Positions 50,637 through 61,010 of a stretch of 64,000 bases of DNA are shown one piece after another (position 1 is the stretch's first letter; each line of letters opens with the position of its first letter). Position numbers and translations under genes: made by a program. The stretch is from Gloeopeniophorella convolvens (lineage: Eukaryota; Basidiomycota; Agaricomycetes; Russulales). Where the stretch lies: assembly GCA_022496205.1 (NCBI GenBank), contig WTXD01000018.1:372001-436000 (forward strand), in the 5' to 3' direction. The notes beneath the pieces are model-generated. The model was not told the DNA's origin. It searched no databases and saw only the letters and a list, made by a program, of their open reading frames with translations.

Positions 50637-52545
50637 AAGGAACAGTTGCGAGGGCCTGCACCTGAGGTCGGATGTCACAGCGTGTAGGCCGTCGAGTGGG
50701 TCCGAGTTGTGCATGCCGTGTATTGATGGAAAGGAGAGAAATGGAGATATATCGATGGGTGCGACATATTGCCCTGTCTTGAATGTACGGCAAGCCGAGG
50801 GCTGCAGCGCGGCGCAAATCATAGCAGTGATGACGGATGGCATTCAGCGGAGGTTGGAGCTTGGGCCGCCGACCACCAATTCGCCAGTAGCTAAGTTTCA
50901 ACAGAGTAGGCTGGTACAGGCTGAGAGTCCGGAGGATGTCTATGTCAATAGACTGCGTGTCCCGCCAACTCCGAACGGGGCTGTGCCGGGAGGTGCCGGG
51001 ACAGAGCCTTGAGCTCGCTGAGCGGGCCGGGCCAAGGCCGGGCTAGCTTGCCAGGCTGTCCACTCGACTCAGATTGCGGCCATCTTCGCAAGTTACTAGC
51101 CAGTCAGTCGAGTTCGATCTCAGACACAATGGTGACGATGGCAAGCATGTACCACCCACAGAGTCAATCACATCTTCAAGTTCGCTATTAACACAAAACC
51201 TAGGTTAATCAAACTGAGGGCTGGTAATCCAACAAGACTGTCCACTGAAGCTTGTGGCCCAACCTCGAAAAGCTGTTAGCTCTCGCATGAAGATACCTAT
51301 CAAGAGCCCTTCTCCAGTCCATCCACTATTCAGTCAGACCCTCGCCTCTCGCTTGCTCGCACAGCCCGGTGGGGTTCCCTCTGGTGCGCGAGAGGGTAGC
51401 ATCCGACGTCACTGGTCGGAATGACGAACTTCGCCCCTAGGCCTTAGGACTTACCCGGAGATTGATCTGCAGCTACAGCATGTCTTCCAATAAATTTCGC
51501 TATGCGGGCTACGGTGCGCCTGCCAATACCGGCGTCCGGCCGTTCCGCGAGAATTCTCCGTCTTGAGATGGCTCGGTGATTGTTCAGGCCAATCGTCCTA
51601 TCTAGCCTGTCGCACGACCTATGGGCTCTATAAGACCGCTCTCCGCCCCAGCGGAGCGGCAGCGATTTTAAAATCCTGCTGGTTCATAAGATGAACGCCC
51701 TGGTATGAGCGTGCTCTCTTCCTCTCAACTGGCGGCACCATAGCAGCACTGGCGGCACCATAGCAGCACTAGCGGCATCCTGACAACGATGAAGTTTGGG
51801 TCTTCCGAGAGATATGGGAGATCCGGAAAGCCACGCGGCGACAGGAACTGGGATGACACTGGCAAGTGTTCAACCAATGCACCCAATTTATCCAGGAACC
51901 CGTGCGCGAAACCGACGAGGAGCAGAAGTGGCATCACTACTGCGATATGCCGCGGCACGCAAGCGCAAACATCATTGTCTGCGCTGACTGAGCTTAAGCT
52001 AGACTTGCTGAGGTTAATTGTCATGACGAAGACATAGCAAAGGCCTGGACCAGGGCCGAGTACCGCTGCGGATCGGGAGCGCCAGCACGACAAGTGGCCG
52101 GGATAGAAGCGGGTGGCGGTGACTGCAGTTGGAGGCGGAAGCGAATGAAGTAGCATATATCATCCCGCGGGATTCCACAGCGAAGCATTGCAGTTCCACC
52201 TTCCAGAATTACATGCTGTTAAAGCCTTAGTTCCGTTGCGGACGCATGTGTTGCTTCTCAAATTTCGCGTGGTGGTCATTTATATTCAGAGTATATGCGG
52301 TTTGATTATCAGAGCACAGGATGCGATGCATAGTCCAAGGTGGTAGAGTAGCCAGCCATGCGAGAGAGGTAAAGAGACGGCGAGTAACGAGTCAAGAATC
52401 CAAACCAAGCGTGGGGAATAGAGTGCCTACGTAAAAGGGCGGATAGTCTAAAAGAACGTGAGGATGAGTCCGGTTGCCTATCAAGTCCGTTCGTAACGCA
52501 TAACGAGGTGGTCCATGTACCCAGTACGTATCCGAACAACCATGT
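50637..52545. other. Gap between DUF6534 relic and chitin synthase 3' end
   Basis: About 1.9 kb. A 143-codon minus-strand frame at 51725-52156 has one hydrophobic segment (IAVVMPLLLLVGFAHGF) but no recognised family. A 20-bp tandem repeat lies at its 3' end. No other gene is supported. Confidence 0.5.
51729..51768. repeat. Tandem direct repeat, 2 x 20 bp
   Basis: Two exact adjacent copies of a 20-bp unit beginning ACTGGCGGCACC, followed by a partial diverged third copy. Confidence 0.9.
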
Positions 52546-55500
52546 CTATGCATGGCTAAGGAGACCTCGGTCGATCGCGGCGTTAACGGTCGCCTTGCGC
52601 GCCGCAAGGTCAATGCCAAACTGCTCCTCCAGCTTGCGCCTGATCTCACGCTTCGTAACGGAGTTCAAATCCGCGTCGCGCAGGAGGGCCTGTACGGCAC
52701 GATCGATCTCCGCATCGGTTGGCCCCAGAAGACCGAACTCGCCACCCGTCTCTGGGCTGCGCGAGTTGGGTATTGCGACGTCGAGATAGTTGGTCGGCGG
52801 TCTTGAGGCGGGGTTGTAGGCGTGGCTTGCATCCATGTGCTGCGACTGTGGGTAGCCGTAACCACCGACAGGTGTATTTCGTCCAGACTGGTACCCAGGC
52901 GGGGAAGGATAGGCGCCGTGACCCAGCTGTGACGGGGAGGGCGAGAAATTCTGAGGGTAGTTGGGATCGTAGTACGTCTCACGTCCGTACACCGAAGTGC
53001 GCGACTCCGCGTAGCCATCGTTCTTCAGCTTGGTCGGGGGCACCCAAGAGCCGATACTGTGGTTCGACTCCTTGTCCCAGAGCTCGTTTTCCTGTATGAC
53101 AAGGATTAGTGATCTGGCATGCCGACGAAGCTGTGTAGCTCACATAGTCGTTCCACGCCTTCAATGGGATCGAGCGCGGGTCAAACTTGCCTTCATCCTG
53201 GAAAACAACATAAGCCGTGACCGCGCACCAACGAGAGATAGTAACACACGTGGACAATCATCTTCTTGCCGGCTTCACCCAAGACGATACGCGTAGCACC
53301 CCATGAGAAATCGTCCATCTTCCAGAACGAGTAGAGCGGAAGGAGGAAAGAGAACGCAGGGATGGCAAGGATGTAGAACACCATCCAGCCAATCATGTCC
53401 CACTTGCGGCGCAGAACGAAGACGAACGCTTGAAGACCGTATACGGCCGCAATGAGAATCAAGGACAGAGTTGGGATGTGCTTGTGCTCTCCCGCGGTGA
53501 GGACAACCAGGTAAATGATCTGGAACAGTGGTCAGCGTGCTTGCGTAGTCACTAGGTCTGGGTACATACGTATCCGACCGAGACGGGCTGGATGATGGTG
53601 GACAGTAGATCGATCATGACAATGAAGCGCATCGAGAAGCAGCAGAAACCGCAAAGCCTGTCCAGGAATATGAGCTCGCCGAGGTTGTGCACCGTCGAGT
53701 TGATCCAGCGACGCCGTTGCGACAGCAACACCTTCCAATCGTCGGGTGCGACTGTGTACGCATGTGCATCGCGCACAAACTGGGTCTTAAAGTTCGGGAA
53801 GTGTTTGAGGAGGAGCGTGGTCAGGTACCGATCTTCTCCGAGATGTAACAGGTTCTTCATGTGGAGTGTGTCGACACGATTCTCTGAATAGTCCTCCACC
53901 AGCTGGTTGGCAATGAGCAGCGGCTTGTGGGTGTCGGGCGTGCGCAAGCGGTACAGAGTGAAACATCCGGGAAGACAGGTGACGGACCCGAAAAGACTCT
54001 CGAAAGCCTTGGCGAGGTGGTGAGAGATGAAGTACTCGTAGACCTGCATCATCGTGATAAGGGATTGCTTGGCGTTTGAGAGGCCAGTTTCACCGCAAAC
54101 GCCAATGAGCTTCTTGTCGTGAATCATCCTGAGCAGTCGACAGTCAGACCTAAGATTCAATTGAGAGTGGAGAGTACTCACGCAGAGATCAGCCGGTTGA
54201 CAGACAAGGGCTCCACCACAGTATCGGCGTCGACCGTGAGCAGGTACTCGTAGAAGGTCGGGTTGACGCCGATGACGTTCTTGATTTGATGATACATCTC
54301 CAACTCTAATGGGCTCATGGGCGCATTGAAGTGGACCTGCGCAACCAAGTTCAGCAGTTTCCTTGATGCACGCAGAATGGACGAAACGACGCACCTTGTT
54401 CAAGAAGTTCATGACCATGATCTGCGAGTCACGCTTGCCGCGGTTACCGGGCCGCTGGCGCTCCGTCGGCTTCCCAACCTTGACGAGAACCATGTACGGA
54501 ACGACGTGGCCATGCACCTCATACAATCCGGAGTACACCTTGCCCATGTTGTGCTGCTTTGCGCCCTCACCGAGCGATTGGAAGCTGAGTGGTTCGGGGT
54601 CCTGGTTCGGGTCCGCGCCGAGGATATCGAGGACGATCCGGGGAGTCGGCTTGTCGTTGCCTGAACCAACAATCATACCGTCGCAGATGACGACGAGCAA
54701 TTTGCGCTTGTCGTCGTACTTGAGTTCCGCGAGCGAGTCGATAGTGCGCCGGAGCGACGAGTCACCCTCCGTGTAGCAGGGCACCTGGCAGATGACAAAC
54801 TTGTCGTGGTCCTCGGGCGCGCGGGGTGAGCTGAAATTGATCGACGCCAAAAACTTGAACGCGATGACGCTGACCATCATCACGGAGAGCGCGAGCAGGA
54901 TGTATGTTGAGAACAAGCACTGGGGCGAGTTGCGATTGTCCACCTTGCCGATAGTGAACAGGTTCCGCAGGCAGACCTTCTGCGCTGAAAGGACGTTGGA
55001 GTCGATGTTGAGGTTATTCAGCTGGTGCGTGATGTCGTGGCCGGAGCTGAACTTGAACACATCGAGGACGCTGCCGTCCATGAAGTTCGTGTTGACCTGA
55101 GGAGCCTGCTGGCCAAAAGGCGCCCTGGTGGCAGGTGGGAACTGGAGGTAATCCGTAACGTCGTAGATCAAGCCATCATAGATACCGACGGATCGCCCAG
55201 AAGTTGCCATGTTGTGGATCTCCTTGGGGGTGTAACCCACGAAGCCTCTGCGGTTATTCCAGCGCATGATCGTCATGCTCTCAAAGTACCAGTCTGGCCG
55301 CGAGTCGTTCGTGAAGACGCGGAAGTCGTGGTACTGTGCGTTCGGGTCCGTGTTATTATCGAAGTTGAGGATGACGTAAGGGCTGACGCTGCCGTCGACG
55401 CCATTGCAGAGGGCGCTAACCTACTCGAATGTTAAGAACGCGAAAACTGTAGTAGATGCGCGTATCGTACCTGGACCGGGAAAAGGTCATCCGCGATAGT

Positions 55501-58500
55501 ACCTCCATACTTCAAAATCGACTTCTCCGGGACGACGGGAACGATGCGCAGATGGGTTTGCGCGACCTGCGTCAGGTCAAACACTTCGCCGCGGATGGCC
55601 ACGTAGACGTTGTTCGGGTTGCTCTGCACGCTGTGCGACGCCAATTCGCTCGTCGAGAACACGTGTTCCGTCGGACAGATAAGGTTACCAAGTACGGCGA
55701 TGACGAAGACTGCGCAACCACACATCAACCAGATGAGCATGTTGAGGGCAAGCTTCTCGCGCCAGGCCTGTCGCACGTCCAAGCGCTTCATGCGCCCAAA
55801 CCACCGCAGGAAGGGCGTCGGCACCCACCACGTGAGTAGCCAGCAAAGCGCCACCCATCGCCGGCGAGCAGATGTCTCCTTGATGATCTCCGCCGTCTCG
55901 CCTTCGTGGATTTCGCCAGGCAAGGCCTCCTTTTCGAGAAGCGCCTTCTTGTCCACAGTCTGGAACATGTTTCGGGAAGGTGCATACGATTCGGTGCCGA
56001 TCGACATGGTTTCGTCGCGGTTGCTCGTTAGCCGGCTGCGACCATCGAATTCCTCGCTGCGCAGCGACTGTCGCTCGTCGTAGTCGTTATACATCTCGGC
56101 GCGCTGGAAAGGCGAGGCGTTTGCGACGAGAGGAAGGTTCTGATTGGATTGGTCGAATGGGTCGCCGTAACCACCGGTATAAGGAGCCTGCGAGTCTTGC
56201 TCGTTCTCCGGACCACGATAGGGAGCATAAGGATCAGCCATCCCTCGCGGGTCGAGACCAGCCTCAACCTCTGCTTCCCGCATGCGGTTGCGCTTGACCT
56301 CGTCAGTGTCCTTGGAGCGCAAGTAATCCTCGAGGGAATGGAATGCTACGTGGGAGAGGAAGACCTGCGAAGCATGATAACAATTAGCGTCACTGTGCAC
56401 GTTTAGCTCGCAGTCACATACCTTGTACTGGCCAAGCACCAGATCATTGTCACCAAGGCCCATCGCCGCCCTTGCCTGATCAATCTGATCCCTCGATTCG
56501 CCCTCCGGGATGCCCGCCGCCGCAATCTTCTCCCGATACCGGTCACAGAATTCGCGCGGCGTCATGCCAACCTCGAACACGTTGACGCATCGTCGCGCGA
56601 TCTCCGTCAGGCCGAGGCTGCGGATCTGGCCCTTGACCGAGCGGCCCTCGAGCTGATTTGGCAGCTGGGAGTCGTTGGGGTTCACGCAAAAGACGTACCA
56701 CGTCTGCGTCTCACCGAGGGTCTCGAACAGCGTGTCGAGTGCACTGCGGAACTCGCCCGCGACGCAAGGGCTCGAACCGTTGAGTGTCGGCGCTCCCGCA
56801 TCATCGTCGTCGCGCTCTTTCTCGTCGACATCGCCAAGGGTGGGTGCACGCCTGATAGTGTTCTTCCGGCGGGTGGAAGGCGCACGCATCGGCTTGACGG
56901 GCTGCTGAGCCGCGACGATGGTGTCCTCGTTGCGCGGGTGCATCTGGGTAGCGATGGCCTTGCCGGAGAAAAGTCCACGAACGAAAGGGTTGATCGAGCC
57001 GGAGCCCTCTCCGCCCGCTGCGGCCTCGGGTCCGGATGCGCTGCCACGGAGAAGGGAGACGAAGTCAGGGTTGAGGGCATCGAGGTTCCGCTCGAGGAAC
57101 CCTTCAGACGAGTAGGTGACGGGGCCATTGAAATGGTTGACGGTGAAGGTGGGGAAGCCCGAACGATCTACCGAGCCGACTTTGAACGAGGAGTGGTTGC
57201 CCCAGCGCTTGCCGAATGCCTCTACCATCGTGTGATCGGTCTTCTTCGGCGCTCGGCGTGCTTGGTCGTCCATGATATGGATGAGCCCGCCAGGCTTGTT
57301 CTGCAGAAGGCGCATGCACTCCGTGTTGTCGAAGTAAGGGATCTCAGGCACGAGGCGAGCGATGCCTTCGCTGTTGTACTCGGCAACATGGCTCTCGAAA
57401 AGCCTCTTCTGGACGAAGTTGTGGAGTCGCTCGTTTGCGAAGTTGATGCAGAACTGATCCAGAGAGTTCGGCCGCGAGGTGAGGTTCTGCGATCCGGGCA
57501 GGTCGAAGAGGCCGATGAAGGTAACAAAGTCGTCACGGCAAAGACGCTCATTGATATGCTCGTTGAGCCACGCAAACAAGAGCGAATACAGAGTCTTGGC
57601 CAGGTCGTCGCGATTGTCAGCGGCACCATCGGGGTCGAGGAAAACGGTGCACAACTCCTTCTTGACGAGCTTGGTCTTGTAAGACAGTGCTGTCTCCAGC
57701 GCGGTGGGCGTAACACCCAGGAACTCGGAGACCAAGGCCAGAGCATCCTGGTTGCGCACGACAGCCGCATCGACGTCGCGACCACGATCGATGGTGAAGT
57801 CGAGGTTGCCGAGGTGGAGGATGGCTGCGATCAACTGGCAGGTCTGTGCGACATGCCGCTTCGAGAAACCGACGTTCTTGAGAGCAACCTTCAGTTGCTC
57901 GAACCGCTGCGCGTCGTCGTCACGCATGTTCTGCCGGCCTCCGGGAATCCCACGCTGTCCGAGATACCGGAACGTCGTCTTGTCAAGGAGCTGCATGTGC
58001 TGCCGCTCTTCTGCGGATGCACCGGCGATGAGGTAGTAGAAGATGTGGAAGTTCCGCTCGCCGGAAGGGGCGCCAGCAACGCGGTTCCGCTCGAGGTAGT
58101 AATCGAGGGTCTTGATACCGCACAAACGCCCACGGTCCGTGAACTGGAGCTCGGTGTACTTGCCAAAGCGTGAGGCATTGGGATTGAAGAGGGTACGGGC
58201 ATTGCCAAAAGACTCGAGGACGAACTCGGCGGCAGGAACTTGGTGCGAGAGCTTCGAACCCTTCTTGCCAGGGTTGCTGACGCTCAACTCCAGAAGGGTC
58301 TTGATGGCAAGCCTGCGGTTTTCTGACTTGCCACTCCCGGTCTCGCCGCTGTAAAAGTTCTGGGTCGCACCGGAGGAACGTACACACACAAGGGCTCCAC
58401 TCACTTAAGAATGATGCTCTGGTCCTGCGTTGTCCGCCGCATGTGGTAGTACGCATCGTTGGCGAGCTGGAAGATGTGCGGTGGTAGACGCTCCTTGTCG

Positions 58501-58739
58501 GGAGAGGTGTTGCGGTACTCGGCGGCATACTTGTGAAGAACGGAGTCGGCGTTGCTGGACACGTACTTGTGGGGATTGACGGCGACGAGCGCGGAGGGGC
58601 TTATGCCGGTGTAAGTGACGTCTGAGAGGAAGCGCTCTCGGATGCACGAGACAATGGAATCATCAGAAAGAGGAGAGAGGGTGGTCAGGTCGTTCACGGC
58701 CTCCAGCCGCTGATGGTGGATGGTCGACTGCCTTTTCAT
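52546..58739 (-). CDS. Myosin-motor chitin synthase (class V/VI type)
   Basis: Nine exons (58739-58405, 58348-56422, 56364-55471, 55420-54395, 54336-54182, 54128-53570, 53519-53250, 53197-53144, 53091-52546) give 1921 residues. Residues about 20-750 are a myosin-like motor: [21 protein letters not shown]-loop GETGSGKS (about 113-120) and switch [11 protein letters not shown]. The switch II region reads FDLPGSQ rather than the classical DIxGFE. Cytochrome-b5-like segments follow ([32 protein letters not shown]), flanked by membrane helices at about 961 and 1221. The GT2 chitin synthase domain has [36 protein letters not shown] and the QRRRW product-binding motif (about residue 1583). The last 60 residues are a DEK-C-like domain ([19 protein letters not shown]). 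It polymerises UDP-GlcNAc into cell-wall chitin at hyphal tips. An in-frame ATG at 59006 exists, but 58739 agrees better with the family start. Confidence 0.95.
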
Positions 58740-59064
58740 GGCAGGAAGGGGAGAGGGATTAGGGAGTGTGTAGAGACCCGTGCAGAGAGGCCTAGGATAT
58801 ACCGATGGGAGGTGCGGGGAGAGGGCGACGGTGCCGCCGTTGGCGTCGTCGGGGTCGTCGTTGTCGTCGTGGAGGACGGTGAGAAAGGTGGAGAATAAGA
58901 AATTGATTTCTGGGTCTGTGAAACAAGCGCCTCTCGCACTCGGCAACTCCCGGTAACGGCTTCCCTTCCCCGGCCCAGCCTCAAGGCTGCGTTGCCCTTT
59001 CCCCATGCATCGAATCCTTATTGTAAGTACAGTAATGCAGGACGCCCCAAAAATATAGCGTAGT
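58740..59064. other. Chitin synthase upstream region
   Basis: About 325 bp between the PTPA stop and the chitin synthase ATG. It contains a GTC-rich simple-sequence patch at about 58843-58867. The in-frame 5' extension here (to 59006) is probably untranslated leader. Confidence 0.5.
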
Positions 59065-60562
59065 CTAGTCGAATGGCACTGGTCGGATGCCTGGTCCTCC
59101 CAGTCTCACGCCCACTTGTTTGCTCTGAGCCTCAGCTGCTGCAGCGAAGACCGACGGAACGGGGATCCCACAAGGATCGTGCCAGCCGGCGTGCGCTTCT
59201 GAAGGGTCAGCGTGCGTGTGCGCGTGGCCGTAATGCGCGTCATCTTGATTACCAGCCGGCAATGGCACGACTGGCCCCTCGTACTCCAGAATCGACCCAA
59301 ATAAGAAGTGCTGCATGACCGGAAGCTTCCCCAGCACCTCTGCGTGGTACATTTTTACCATTCCTTGGTTAACTTTGTCCCATGTTTTGACCTATGGATA
59401 ATTTCAGCTTGCATCCGGGCTGTCCTGTGGGCTGTGCGGGGCAATGAGACGCACAGCAGAGATGTCATCCAGCATGGGCGAATGCCACCGTAATGACGCA
59501 GTCTTCACCTATGGGACGCATCAATAGTCATCAATCGAGACATGCGCGGTCTTGGCTTACCGAGTTGATAAATCGGATACACGCGAGATACATGTAATCT
59601 TTCGCGAACTCCTCCACAACCTCGCTATCGTGAATCGACTTTGGTCGAAGGTATTTGTGCCCTGAAAAAGCATCTCAAACAGGGCGCACACGCGAGGTCG
59701 TTGACGCGCACCTCGCAGTTGAGCTGAGCCAAAGAGGAAGGGCAGGAAATGGTAATCATCCAACCCCCATACACCATGGGACCCCGCAGGCTCCAGCCAA
59801 TATACGGACTGCAGTGTGCGCATCACCTGGATGTATCTGGATACCTCAGCATCTGGAAACAACCGCTCTTGAGGAAGACGGGCAACCAACCTCCAGAAGA
59901 CCCTGACCACCAGCGCGACGTGGTCGCTCTCTTGCAACACGCCAAGCCGACCGAGGCAGATCCTGCAGCAGCTTCGTTTATGAGGGTTACCGAGCAGGAC
60001 GAGATACGCACAGCCAGCAGAGAAAGTTGAGCTCCATGCCGCTCCCATAGTCGATGCGCGTCCGGTTACCCCACGCCTCCGTGAAATAGCCCGAAACTTC
60101 GGGTATAGCCTCTGTAGGTAACCCAGGGAGCGACACATGCAATTGCGGAGCTGTCTTCGCGTAGCATCAGTGAGCCATATTATAGGGGTTGGCGATTCCG
60201 CACACCTCCTGGATCTTGTCGTATAACGTCTTGAACGCTGGGTTCCCGAATCTCGACGCGGCGTTGTCGACGGGCGGCGTCTCTTTAGCAAGCTCCTCCA
60301 CGCGATCCAGCACGGAGATTATCGCCGAAACAGCCTATACCCACAGCCGCATATAAGCCAACATCCAGGGCGGCGATGCAAAGTAGCGGCGCACCGGCGA
60401 TTGCGCGCACTCATCAGTCAGCTTGACGCCAACGACGGCGGTATTGAGCGTGTCGATGTAGGATGCGATCTCCACATGCGTCTTTGAGGCTTGGAAGGCC
60501 GAAAGCTGCTCCTTGGAGAGTATGGCCTTTTGGAGAGGCTTGAAAGATGCGGTCAATACCAT
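59065..60562 (-). CDS. Serine/threonine phosphatase 2A activator (PTPA/Rrd family, peptidyl-prolyl isomerase)
   Basis: Eight exons (60562-60395, 60334-60206, 60154-60012, 59962-59891, 59836-59712, 59661-59561, 59508-59455, 59391-59065) give 372 residues in one frame. Hallmarks in order: [117 protein letters not shown] and [20 protein letters not shown]. These are diagnostic of PTPA, which uses ATP-dependent prolyl isomerisation to load metal and activate PP2A catalytic subunits. The His-rich C-terminal tail ([20 protein letters not shown]) is family-like. Intron 59890-59837 (54 nt) is stop-free and in frame, so reading through it would insert residues before [10 protein letters not shown]. 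The start is the first ATG of the conserved exon. A short upstream exon cannot be excluded. Confidence 0.92.
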
Positions 60563-61010
60563 TGAGGTGCCAGTGAACGCGCCTGAGCCGTGCCGATCAC
60601 AGTAAGCAAGAGGGGCCCGGCCCGGATGCCGATAGCGGCAGTTGTGACCGGCTTTACGGTGGACGCTTTGCGGCGCTATCATATGTTGGGAATGTTTCTC
60701 TGCGCAATCCCACTCTCGGAGGCATTCAAAATCGTTCCATTCATTGCGGGTGGTCGATAGGTGTCGCGGTATACTAGATAGCTAATGTCTAAACCAATAC
60801 AAGATGCATGCTGTTACTGATACAGTGAACAAAGTGAGCGTTAGGGAGTGAACGTCGAAAGACTAAGAGTAAGATGCGGTGAGTCGGTGATGTGCTTCAG
60901 TTATACCCCAGGCGGAAGCAGGACAGAGATGTGTGGTAAAAAGACATGATCCAGGCGGAAGAAAAAAAGATAAAGAAGAAACAAGAGACAACGGGAAAGA
61001 GCAGAGCCGG
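60563..61010. other. Intergenic, Ste6-like 3' side to PTPA promoter
   Basis: About 450 bp. Upstream in-frame sequence (to 60682) lacks PTPA similarity and is taken as leader. No other feature seen. Confidence 0.5.

Noticed and set aside
56938..58173. A 411-codon plus-strand ORF
   Set aside because: It is antisense to the myosin-motor exon of the chitin synthase. Its composition reflects the high-GC coding strand opposite, and it has no independent family signature.
58740..59006. N-terminal extension of the chitin synthase from an upstream in-frame ATG
   Set aside because: The extension is low-complexity and family members start close to the LTTLSPL block, so the ATG at 58739 was preferred.
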